DNA of 20,713 nucleotides from an uncultured Bacilli bacterium (GTDB lineage Bacteria; Bacillota_I; Bacilli_A; RF39; UBA660). The notes beneath the pieces are model-generated. The model made no database searches. It saw only the letters and a list, made by a program, of their open reading frames with translations, and was not told the origin of the DNA. The DNA lies in contig CANQYF010000012.1 of NCBI GenBank assembly GCA_947628075.1, positions 1 through 20,713 of the forward strand, in the 5' to 3' direction. The translations under genes and the position numbers were made by a program. Positions 14,075 to 20,713 of the stretch are shown in pieces. The first letter of the stretch is position 1, and every line of letters begins with the position of its first letter.

Positions 14075-15199
14075 ATGTTTAATAAAAAAGATAAAAAGAT
14101 ATTGGCTGATATTCATAAAGATATAGATAGAAAATTTGATTCAATAATAAATATTAACATTCAAAATTTTTCTATAAATGGTACAGCAATTTATAACGAT
14201 AATAAGTGCTTTTTTAAAATTGTTGATGAAGAATTTTTTATTAAAGAAGTTAATGGATATTTAATATCATATAAAAAAATTCCTACAATGGAAATTTTAT
14301 TTATAAAACGTTTATTTCAATGTAAAAAATATTTAATAGCTTATAAATTTGATAATACAGTAAAAGAGTCAATAGGATTATTAAATGATGTTTTTGTTAG
14401 CAATGATTTAAATGAACAAATTTTGGAAAAAAATTATAAACAAATTAGGCAAGTTCTAAATATGTATAATGATGTTTATTCATCAAAAAAAGAACAACGT
14501 AATTATTGTCCAAGTAATGTATTTTTTGAAGATAGGATTAATACAAGATTAAAAAAATGGTATATAAATTCGAGAAAAATGATGAATTTAGTAATTGATT
14601 ACAATAATGAATATGTTTATTTATCAAATATTTTAAATGAAGTATTTAGCTATTTTGAAAAAAATACTTATACAAGACGTGAATGTGTTTTGACACAAGG
14701 AGATCCTAATACTTTAAATATTTCGACTAGACCATGCTTTTTTGATTTAGCAACTGCCGGATATAATCCTATAATTGGAGAACTTGCTATTACGATTATT
14801 TCAACTTTGATATATGATAATTATTTTTGTCCTAAATATCATTCAAAATCATATTTTTTACATGAAAAAGCATTGAAACAATATAAATATTTTATACCTA
14901 ATTTAAATTATGAAAAAAGCAAAAATATTATTAAAATTAATTCAAATATAGTAACTAGTAATATTAGAAAAAAATATATTTTAGATTATATAGATATAGT
15001 AAAAAATAATAATATTTTAATTGATGAAGAAATTAAGTATTATATTGTTATGAGATTATTATGCGTATTTAATATTAAAAAGATGGATGAAATAGATTTT
15101 TATTATTCAATATATTTAGTTGTTTATTTTTACAAAAGTATAAATGGTAATTTTTATGAATCAATCAGTAAGATAATTGAAGATATGGAGTGTGCTTAG
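14075..15199 (+). CDS. APH/choline-kinase-like phosphotransferase
   Basis: A 374-residue protein of the protein-kinase-like phosphotransferase fold. A Lys in CFFKIVDEE (about residue 48) fits the ATP-binding Lys. QGDPNTLN (208-215) is the Brenner-type catalytic loop (H/Q-GD-x4-N) with Gln in place of the usual His. FFDLATAGYNPIIGELA (222-238) is the metal-binding 'D-x-x-x-x-G' block. It probably phosphorylates a small alcohol, sugar or amino-alcohol using ATP or GTP. The frame is open to a GTG at 14060, but ATG 14075 follows GGAGGA with 7-8 bases and is preferred. It stands directly after the broken HAD gene and just before the nucleotidyltransferase, the order expected for kinase-then-activation. 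Confidence 0.75.
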   Translation: MFNKKDKKILADIHKDIDRKFDSIININIQNFSINGTAIYNDNKCFFKIVDEEFFIKEVNGYLISYKKIPTMEILFIKRLFQCKKYLIAYKFDNTVKESIGLLNDVFVSNDLNEQILEKNYKQIRQVLNMYNDVYSSKKEQRNYCPSNVFFEDRINTRLKKWYINSRKMMNLVIDYNNEYVYLSNILNEVFSYFEKNTYTRRECVLTQGDPNTLNISTRPCFFDLATAGYNPIIGELAITIISTLIYDNYFCPKYHSKSYFLHEKALKQYKYFIPNLNYEKSKNIIKINSNIVTSNIRKKYILDYIDIVKNNNILIDEEIKYYIVMRLLCVFNIKKMDEIDFYYSIYLVVYFYKSINGNFYESISKIIEDMECA

Positions 15200-15203
15200 T
15201 TAT

Positions 15204-15892
15204 ATGATAAAAAATAATTATACAGAAATTATAGAGTTATATATAAAAAGATTAAAACAAAAATTAAAAGAAAATTTAAAATTAATTTATATAATTGGAA
15301 GTAGTGCAACCGAAGATATTATTGTTAATTGGAGTGATATTGATTGTATAATTGTATTAGATGATTATGCAAAAAAAGATATTGAGATTATTAAAGAAAT
15401 ATCAAATAGTTTTAGTGTTAAAGTTGGTAATACGATTTATTCAAAAAAAGAATTTGAAAAGGGTTTAATAGATCCTAAAACATATTATTATTTGCTTTTA
15501 CAAAAAAATAATATTTTAGAAATTCAATATAAAAGCAGTGATTTGTTAATACCACAAATAGGTTAAATGAATGCAAAAAAATAACTAAAATAATATTAAC
15601 TATGGATTTACATAATTGTAAAAGATTATTAACTTATAAAGAAATTAATAATAATCAAATTAAAACATTATTTAAAAAAATATATGTAATAATGAAATCA
15701 ATATTAATTATAAATGATTATACACCAAAGAATTATAAAGAAACATTCGGATTATTTTATGAAGTTTTTAAATTTGAATATTTTAATTATTTAGTATTTA
15801 TTAATGATTTTCAGAATGAAAATGTGGATGTGAGTAAGTTAAAAGATTATGCTTTAAAGTTAATTATTTTTGTAACAGATATTTTATTATAA
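15204..15892 (+). pseudogene. MNT-fold nucleotidyltransferase gene with one frameshift
   Basis: The first part (15204-15566) encodes an NTP_transf_2-type domain. IGSSATEDIIVNWSDIDCIIV carries the GS motif (32-33) and the metal-binding pair Asp45 and Asp47, so it looks like a nucleotidyltransferase of the kanamycin-NTase/MNT superfamily. It stops at TAA 15566. From about 15556 another frame reads on without a stop (LNECKKITKIILTMDLHNC ...) through a helical C-terminal half to 15892. This implies one indel near 15555-15565. Corrected, the protein is about 229 residues. The ATG at 15204, five bases after the kinase stop, is the chosen start; the frame is open further upstream. This could be a pseudogene, a split gene or an assembly error. 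Confidence 0.65.
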
Positions 15893-15914
15893 TTAGGTGT
15901 AAGGGGATGAAGTT

Positions 15915-17054
15915 ATGATAAATGAAAGACAGTTTGATAATAATTCTACTTTTTTTGATATTGGTATAGATGAAAATCTTGATAATTTTGCAACACTATA
16001 CTGTGTAATGTCAGAAACAAAAAAGAAAAGAACAGACATTACCAAGTTAGCTTTAAGATACTTACAACAAGATAGAACACTTACTAGCGATGAAATTGCA
16101 ATTGCTAAAACTATTATAGATGATAGTTTTTACAAAAAGTCCAAGAAATATTGCCATTGTAAGTTATGCTCTAATGATTTTAGCAGAGAAGTTTTAACTG
16201 AATATAGTTTAAAATTACAATTTTGGGAAGTCTGTTTTCCAACTGTGCCTTATTTTCCGGGTAATATGATGATTTATTTAAAAGATAGAAAAAAGTCACA
16301 AAAGGAAAATATATGGGAATTATCTTATGATGAATTATTAGAACTTGAGAAAGTTATAGTGGATTTAAAAAGGCTTTTGAATACATATTTGTTTGATGGC
16401 AATTTAACAGGGATAAATGTGTTGTTTAACCAAATATCAAAATCACAACTTTGTATTCACGGGCATATTGAATTAATGATAAAAAATATTGATAAGTTAA
16501 ATTATGGATGTAGATTACTTCAAGTTCGAAATTATGATCCAACTGTTGAAAAACTAAATGGATCTATTGATGACTTGAGTGGACTTATAAAAACTTTAGA
16601 GGGAATAAGAATAAGTTTAAAAATGTTAGATATTAGTAATGCCTTAGATGTATTAAGAAAATATGAAAATGAAATGATAAAATTAATTAATTTAGGTAAT
16701 ATGTTAAGGAATGGTAAAAAAGAAGTATCAAGTGAATTTGAATTAGCATTATTAAACGGAATGAGTCCAGCACCGGCTAATTCAATATATTTAACAGATT
16801 ATAGAAATGAATTATTTTTGTCATCCGTTCCGGAAATTATACCACCAACTATATCTTTAAATGAGATTGGAAGTTTAGAAAATGAAGAAAATATGTATTT
16901 GACTAAATTCAATGCTACTACTCCTAATTCTGATTTTTCTATAATTAGAAAATATAGTCCATTGGTAAGACCTAGTAGTAAAGTATCAACAGATACGGTA
17001 TATTCAAATAATGTGAAAAAATTAAAATTAAGTATGAAAAGGATTTTAAAATGA
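15915..17054 (+). CDS. HIT/GalT-like nucleotide-binding protein
   Basis: A 379-residue protein. CHCKLC (Cys80, Cys82, Cys85) could bind zinc. It is followed by a HIT-type core: FPTVPYFPGNMMIYLKDRK (108-126), LSYDELLELEKVIVDLKRLL (136-155), GINVLFNQ (166-173) and SQLCIHGHIELM (177-188) with His182 and His184. Order and spacing match galactose-1-phosphate uridylyltransferase and Ap4A phosphorylase-type members: strand with P-G, long helix, 'N-x-x-F-N', then H-x-H. The motif is H-G-H-I-E, not the GalT HPHGQ, so the reaction may differ (nucleotidyl transfer or hydrolysis of a nucleotidylated metabolite). The last 100 residues are low-complexity Ser/Asn-rich. AAGGGGA precedes the ATG, and it overlaps the next gene by ATGA. 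Confidence 0.65.
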   Translation: MINERQFDNNSTFFDIGIDENLDNFATLYCVMSETKKKRTDITKLALRYLQQDRTLTSDEIAIAKTIIDDSFYKKSKKYCHCKLCSNDFSREVLTEYSLKLQFWEVCFPTVPYFPGNMMIYLKDRKKSQKENIWELSYDELLELEKVIVDLKRLLNTYLFDGNLTGINVLFNQISKSQLCIHGHIELMIKNIDKLNYGCRLLQVRNYDPTVEKLNGSIDDLSGLIKTLEGIRISLKMLDISNALDVLRKYENEMIKLINLGNMLRNGKKEVSSEFELALLNGMSPAPANSIYLTDYRNELFLSSVPEIIPPTISLNEIGSLENEENMYLTKFNATTPNSDFSIIRKYSPLVRPSSKVSTDTVYSNNVKKLKLSMKRILK

Positions 17055-18556
17055 TTATGAAAAATTATACATATAATAATTATACTATTAAAGAATTAGA
17101 GAAAATATTAAGCTTTACCAATCATACTTATACTAATAATGGGTATCCAACTTCTAATTGCATAGCTAAGGGAAGTTTAAATAATATATTTTTTAAAAAA
17201 CTTAATTTAACAAAAATTTGTGAATTATATAATGGTGATTATTTATCATTATTTGATGAATATTATACAATTTTAAATAAAATTATAAATACAAATAGAA
17301 TTTTTGGTATAATTCAAAATGAGCAAGGTATATTTGAATTTTCAGAATTATTAGATGAAATAAAGTTGTTAGATAATGGGAATTCTTTTGAGTGGATTGA
17401 AATTTTAAACTTATTTGATAAAATATTAACCGATATAAATAATTGTGTTAGATATAATAATGTTAGTGAAGAAAAAATAGGACTTGAAACAGCCATATGG
17501 AATTTTACTATTGATGGAATTCTTTTCGATCTTGATCCCCCAAAAATATTAAAGAATAGTATTGATACTTCGTTTACTAGAAAAGGTGATATTGATCATG
17601 AAAAAAGAACTTTATATCGAAGTTTTGATGAAATAGGAATGAAATTTAATTTATTAGTTACTTTGATATTAGGTGAAAAACATAATAGTTTTATTGTAAA
17701 AAATCAGCCTAATAATTACATAGAAATATTAATAAAAAGAATTATTAGAAGTTCTACAAATAATTTGACAAAAAAGGAAATTATAGATAATCTAGCGAAT
17801 GGAATATCAGAAAAAGAAAACTTTATTGGACATCCAATAGAAATTGTAAGGAGAGAAATTATGATAAAAGAAAATGGTAATAATAAAAAATTTATATTTG
17901 TAGCTGGTACATCAGAGTCAGGGAAAAGCGGTGGTATAAATTATTTAAAAGATAATTATTCAGAAATCCAGCATATTAAGATAAGAGATGTTTTTCCAAA
18001 AGTATATGAGGATACATTTTCAAAACTTTCTTTTGAAGAATGGCAAAATTTTGAGGAAAGTAGGGATTTAAATAATTTTTGGAAATTATTTGTTAATAAA
18101 GTTTATGAAATGGTTGATGATAATAAAAGTATTATTATATTGGATACCATGTATGGTGTTGATGGTATGATTGAATTATATAATATTTTAGGAGATAAAG
18201 TAAATTTATTGTATATAGATGCTCCATTTAATGATAGGGTAATTCGAGAATACAATAGATTAAGAAGTGATTCGATTAATGGTACTAGAAAAGCAGATTT
18301 AACTATCACAATTGATGATATTATAGAAAGAACAATAAATAAAGACAGAAAGAAAAATAAGAAAGGTGCAGATAAATTACCTCTATTAACATATAGTGTT
18401 GATAATTCATCAATTGAAATTGGTGGCAGTGGAAAACAATTTACTACAATTATTAATAATGACGGTACAATTGATAACTTTTATGTTATGCTTGATAATT
18501 ATATAAACTCGAAATTAACAAAATCTAAAGAATACGTTAAGGAATTAAAAAAATAA
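17051..18556 (+). CDS. two-domain protein: kinase-like N-half and P-loop kinase C-half
   Basis: A 501-residue protein. The N-terminal half (1-265) is weakly kinase-like: AIWNFTIDGILFDLDPPKIL (148-167) resembles the 'fvD-x-x-PP' metal-binding strand of phosphotransferases, but no clear catalytic loop is seen. The C-terminal half (about 278-490) has Walker A GTSESGKS (286-293), a Walker-B-like SIIILD (360-365), LLYIDAP (387-393) and an Arg-rich lid region (397-413). It looks like a small-molecule or nucleotide kinase. The overall plan recalls proteins annotated as bifunctional APH/ATP-binding proteins of about 500 residues. An internal ribosome binding site precedes Met271 (separate entry). It overlaps both neighbours (ATGA before, TAATG after). 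Confidence 0.65.
   Translation: MIMKNYTYNNYTIKELEKILSFTNHTYTNNGYPTSNCIAKGSLNNIFFKKLNLTKICELYNGDYLSLFDEYYTILNKIINTNRIFGIIQNEQGIFEFSELLDEIKLLDNGNSFEWIEILNLFDKILTDINNCVRYNNVSEEKIGLETAIWNFTIDGILFDLDPPKILKNSIDTSFTRKGDIDHEKRTLYRSFDEIGMKFNLLVTLILGEKHNSFIVKNQPNNYIEILIKRIIRSSTNNLTKKEIIDNLANGISEKENFIGHPIEIVRREIMIKENGNNKKFIFVAGTSESGKSGGINYLKDNYSEIQHIKIRDVFPKVYEDTFSKLSFEEWQNFEESRDLNNFWKLFVNKVYEMVDDNKSIIILDTMYGVDGMIELYNILGDKVNLLYIDAPFNDRVIREYNRLRSDSINGTRKADLTITIDDIIERTINKDRKKNKKGADKLPLLTYSVDNSSIEIGGSGKQFTTIINNDGTIDNFYVMLDNYINSKLTKSKEYVKELKK
17848..17863 (+). promoter_or_regulatory. internal ribosome binding site and ATG at the domain junction
   Basis: AAGGAG (17848-17853), 7 bases, then ATG (17861-17863) in the same frame as the host gene. 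Translation from here would give a 231-residue stand-alone P-loop kinase beginning 15 residues before Walker A. It is one of the better Shine-Dalgarno sites in the operon and sits exactly at the domain boundary. Confidence 0.5.
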
Positions 18557-19077
18557 TGGAAATAACATTTTTAAGGCATGCAAAAACTGATTTAAATGGT
18601 AAAGGATATATAGCAACAAAAAAAGATTATTTTTTGAATGAAATAGGTAGGGAACAATGCTTAAGAAATGTTTTTCCACCTAATAGTTTTAATAGTGTTT
18701 ATTGTTCGCCATACAAGAGAACTATTGAAACTGCAGAGATAGTTTATCCTTATTTAGAACCTGTAGTTTTTTCTAATTTAACACAACGAGATTTAGGAAT
18801 ATTAAATGAAAAAATGAAAAAAGATTATAATATTGAATATTTAAAAGCAGTTAGTGAATATTTGGTAAATCCTGAAAATGCAGAAACATTGCAAGATATA
18901 GTTAAAAGATTAGATAAATTTTTTGAATACATAAAATTACATCATGATGATAATTCTAAAATTTTAGTTGTTACTCATAATGGAATTATGAGAATTATAA
19001 AAAAGTGCTATTTAAATGAAGTTAATAATATTGATAGTCAAAATTTAGGACAGTTTAAAATGATATTAAGAAAATAG
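18556..19077 (+). CDS. histidine phosphatase (phosphoglycerate-mutase-like)
   Basis: A 173-residue protein of the histidine phosphatase superfamily. LRHAKTD (6-12) has the phospho-accepting His8 with Arg7 (the common RHG is RHA here). YCSPYKRTIETAE (49-61) carries Arg55. VVTHNGIMR (138-146) carries the second His141. It likely removes phosphate from a small metabolite, and in this cluster could dephosphorylate the operon's intermediate or product. Its ATG overlaps the stop of the previous gene (TAATG), so it is translationally coupled. It is somewhat shorter than the usual 190-210 residues but complete in motifs. Confidence 0.88.
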   Translation: MEITFLRHAKTDLNGKGYIATKKDYFLNEIGREQCLRNVFPPNSFNSVYCSPYKRTIETAEIVYPYLEPVVFSNLTQRDLGILNEKMKKDYNIEYLKAVSEYLVNPENAETLQDIVKRLDKFFEYIKLHHDDNSKILVVTHNGIMRIIKKCYLNEVNNIDSQNLGQFKMILRK

Positions 19078-19095
19078 TATAAAGGAAGTGTTATT

Positions 19096-19587
19096 ATGAG
19101 AGAAAGTATAAAAATGAAAACTAATGACTATAATTTTAAATTTCGAGTTTCTGGGTTGATCATAAAAAATAACAAATTACTTTTAGTAGATATGGATGAT
19201 AGTGGTTTTTTATGTTTACCTGGTGGATATGTTGAATTAGGTGAAACAACAGAAGAAGCTGTAAAACGAGAACTTAATGAAGAAATAAAACAAAATGTTA
19301 AAATTGAAAAATATTTGGGCGTTGTTGAAAATTACTTTATTAATAAATATAATAAAAAAATGCATGAAATATCTTTTTATTATTTGATGAATTTTGTTAA
19401 TAATGATATTGATGATAGTGAATTTACTTTAATTGAAAATGATAAAGGAAACAAAATAAAACTTGATTTTAAATGGGTAGATATTAATGATTTAAATAAT
19501 TTTGATGTTAGGCCATCATTTTTAAAAAGAATAATTAATAATAAATTAGAGTTTAATCATTTAATTTTTAATGAGTTAGAGAAGTAA
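19096..19587 (+). CDS. Nudix hydrolase
   Basis: A 163-residue protein that hydrolyses a nucleoside diphosphate linked to another group. The Nudix box begins at Gly44: G-x5-E (GYVELGE, 44-50), then seven residues and RELNEE (58-63). The later Gly of the consensus is replaced by Lys65. The core metal-binding Glu residues (59, 62, 63) are present. The N-terminal VSGLIIKNNKLLLVDMDD and LCLPGGY strands are typical. It is the last gene of the accessory unit, 18 bases after the phosphatase, with AAAGGAAG before the ATG. It probably clears or processes a nucleotide-linked intermediate. A Met seven codons in is an alternative start. Confidence 0.92.
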   Translation: MRESIKMKTNDYNFKFRVSGLIIKNNKLLLVDMDDSGFLCLPGGYVELGETTEEAVKRELNEEIKQNVKIEKYLGVVENYFINKYNKKMHEISFYYLMNFVNNDIDDSEFTLIENDKGNKIKLDFKWVDINDLNNFDVRPSFLKRIINNKLEFNHLIFNELEK

Positions 19588-19629
19588 TACTTTATTTAAA
19601 GGGTACAAGTTATTAGTATAAAAAAAAAT

Positions 19630-19684
19630 AAAGTTTTCATATTTTGATATAAACCTCGTTTCTTGAATGAAATATGGAAGTTTT
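19630..19684 (+). terminator. hairpin after the accessory operon
   Basis: A 14-bp stem with several G-T pairs, AAGTTTTCATATTT (19630-19643) with AAATATGGAAGTTT (19669-19682), 25-base loop, then a short T-run. Moderate strength. Confidence 0.5.
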
Positions 19685-19771
19685 ATGATAATAACTTATT
19701 ATGAATAATTAAATTTTTTGCTAATTTATATATGATATTAATATATCTCCAAATTCATATAATGTATATGT

Positions 19772-19809
19772 AGAAGCTGCTATTTTAAAAAAATTAGCAA
19801 CTTCTTTTT
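19772..19809 (+). terminator. second terminator downstream of the accessory operon
   Basis: 11-bp stem with one mismatch, AGAAGCTGCTA / TAGCAACTTCT (19772-19782, 19795-19805), then five T. An alternative arm TTGCTAATTT (19718-19727) could also pair with 19791-19800. Confidence 0.65.
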
Positions 19810-19828
19810 GAATTAAATAAATAATTAT

Positions 19829-20201
19829 ATAAAAGAGACTAGTATTATTGAAGAAGACGAAGCAACAGAAAAGCAATAAATTGTAGAGGAAGAAAAACCA
19901 AAGCGACAAATTAACTATACAGCAGTGCTTGAAATACCAAGTATTAATTAAAAGAAAGAGTAGTATTGCATTTTTTAGAAATCTAAACAAAGTAAAAATA
20001 AATGACAAAGTTTATGTTTATTATAATGGTATAAAATATGAATATGAAATTTTTGATAAATATGATATTGAAAAAACAGGGGAAGCAAGTGTGTTAGTAA
20101 CTAATACAGAAAGATATATTACATTAATTACTTGTAATCAAAGTCATAAAGGTTATCAAGTAGTTTTAATAGGTAAACAAATTAATAAAATTAATTATTA
20201 A
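19829..20201 (+). pseudogene. sortase remnant with stops and internal deletion
   Basis: Sortases are cysteine transpeptidases that attach proteins to the cell wall. The first frame gives a linker (IKETSIIEEDEATEK, stop, IVEEEKPKRQ), then INYTAVLEIPSIN, the usual first strand of the sortase barrel, then a stop. The second frame, from about 19960, gives SIAFFRNLNKVKINDKVYVY, IKYEYEIFDKYDI and the catalytic YITLITCNQS, ending at TAA 20201. The stretch between these parts, which in intact enzymes carries the catalytic His (usually in a GHS motif), is missing, as is the N-terminal membrane segment. The expected late Arg is not obvious (KGYQVVLIGK). It is non-functional as read. Confidence 0.75.
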
Positions 20202-20267
20202 TGTATTTGAATAAAATGTTATTAGTAACATAAATTTTAAACAAAGAGAATAAAAGGGGGTATTTAA

Positions 20268-20402
20268 ATGAATTATGAAATTGTAATAGAAAATGAAATT
20301 TTGACAAATGCAAAAAATGAAGATGAGCTAATAGAGATATTTAATGATAAATTAGCTACGCTTATTCTATATTATCAAGAAAAGGCAGGAGAAGCATTGT
20401 GA
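20268..20402 (+). CDS. small protein of unknown function (44 residues)
   Basis: ATG at 20268 behind an excellent AAAAGGGGG site, ending at TGA 20402. The sequence is acidic and helical: MNYEIVIENEILTNAKN at the start and LIEIFNDKLATLILYYQEK later. I do not recognise a domain. Small proteins of this general look occur before site-specific recombinase genes in Firmicutes mobile elements, but that is only an impression. The 65 bases upstream hold a weak hairpin, ATGTTA / TAACAT, and no clear promoter. Confidence 0.6.
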   Translation: MNYEIVIENEILTNAKNEDELIEIFNDKLATLILYYQEKAGEAL

Positions 20403-20471
20403 TAATGCAAATTACGCGTTATATTATTAATTGTATTATTAAAGCTTCAACTTGTTAGGAAAGGATAAACA

Positions 20472-20713
20472 ATGTTGGAGAATGATAAAAGGAGTGAGAG
20501 TAGTAATTTTAATAATACCAATAATTTAGATGTAAAATATGATGTTGCTTCTGTAAGTGTTCAAGAATATAATGATACTGTTGAATTTAGAAAGATTAAA
20601 GAATTACTTTGTGAAGATCATTTGGAGTATGTTACAGAATATTTAAGAACTTTATTAAAAATTAAAAAACCTAATAATCCTAATTGTTTTAAAGAATCAC
20701 TTTTTAAAAATTT
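20472..20713 (+). CDS. unrecognised gene, 3' end outside window
   Basis: ATG at 20472 with GGAAAGGA about 6 bases upstream; the frame is open for 80 codons to the window end. The N-terminus is hydrophilic, Asn/Ser-rich and probably disordered (about 1-38). It is followed by helical VEFRKIKELLCEDHLEYV and TEYLRTLLKIKK. I see no known motif. It lies 69 bases after the small protein on the same strand, likely in the same unit. Confidence 0.6.
   Translation, partial: MLENDKRSESSNFNNTNNLDVKYDVASVSVQEYNDTVEFRKIKELLCEDHLEYVTEYLRTLLKIKKPNNPNCFKESLFKN

Noticed and set aside
17314..18309. Two short minus-strand frames (17314-17496, 18103-18309) opposite the two-domain kinase
   Set aside because: They are antisense shadows without signals.
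12064..19587. Accessory operon as an antiphage defence or toxin-antitoxin island
   Set aside because: There is no nuclease, effector, membrane pore or cyclic-nucleotide synthase. The nucleotidyltransferase plus kinase look more like metabolite chemistry.
12064..19587. Accessory operon as a capsule locus
   Set aside because: There are no glycosyltransferases, polymerase, flippase or chain-length regulators within the unit.
19721..20008. Minus-strand Phe/Leu-rich frame opposite the sortase remnant
   Set aside because: It crosses a plus-strand terminator and the sortase remnant, and its composition is that of antisense A-rich DNA.
1..20713. CRISPR arrays, tRNA or rRNA genes, intact insertion sequences
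   Set aside because: No regularly spaced repeats, cloverleaf sequences, rRNA segments or transposase genes were seen on either strand.
1..20713. Mycoplasma-type code (TGA as Trp)
   Set aside because: Trp is TGG throughout, and TGA serves as a well-placed stop, for example at the SDR/cupin and HIT-like/kinase junctions.

Overview
The window looks like a chromosome segment from a very AT-rich Bacillota (class Bacilli) species, probably one of the uncultured gut lineages with small genomes near the Mollicutes/RF39 branch. This assignment is inference. It rests on gene content and order (gerQ, ftsEX, whiA, truA-rplM-rpsI, a cwlD fragment), strong AT bias, AAGGAG-type ribosome binding sites, and standard code use (TGA ends several genes and Trp is TGG).

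Region 1 (1 to about 11.4 kb) is core genome. It starts with the 3' part of ung. Convergent to it is a minus-strand block: a GerQ-type spore coat protein, a MurJ/YtgP-type flippase and a LemA-like protein. A plus-strand block follows with a YitT-family membrane protein, then the tightly overlapped cell-division set ftsE-ftsX-M23 peptidase. Next come whiA, two degenerate ABC-ATPase-like genes, truA, and rplM-rpsI behind a consensus promoter. The core ends with a family-6-type UDG-superfamily glycosylase and a 42-residue stub of cwlD. The two degenerate genes sit next to truA, where other Bacilli carry ecfA1-ecfA2-ecfT, and still align with EcfA1 and EcfA2. They have lost Walker A, Walker B, the signature motif and the switch His. 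gerQ and the cwlD stub point to a spore-forming ancestor. The loss of cwlD suggests that cortex maturation is lost or relocated in this strain.

Region 2 (about 11.4 to 19.8 kb) is accessory. After a decayed gene fragment and a terminator, a near-consensus promoter drives a leader with three mutually exclusive hairpins, one of them a good intrinsic terminator, so transcription attenuation is likely. It leads into a nine-gene operon: SDR oxidoreductase, PMI-like cupin, a HAD-like gene broken by several frameshifts, APH-like kinase, MNT-fold nucleotidyltransferase (frameshifted), HIT/GalT-like protein, a two-part protein with a C-terminal P-loop kinase domain, histidine phosphatase and Nudix hydrolase. 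Together they suggest making or remodelling a phosphorylated, nucleotide-activated small metabolite (sugar, polyol or nucleoside-like). I do not recognise the cluster as a named pathway. It is the best candidate here for an undescribed system, although two of its genes appear broken in this copy.

Region 3 (about 19.6 to 20.7 kb) is decayed or mobile-looking: two terminators, a sortase remnant that lacks its middle, a 44-residue small protein and the start of an unrecognised gene that runs off the window. I saw no rRNA, tRNA, CRISPR array or intact insertion sequence.
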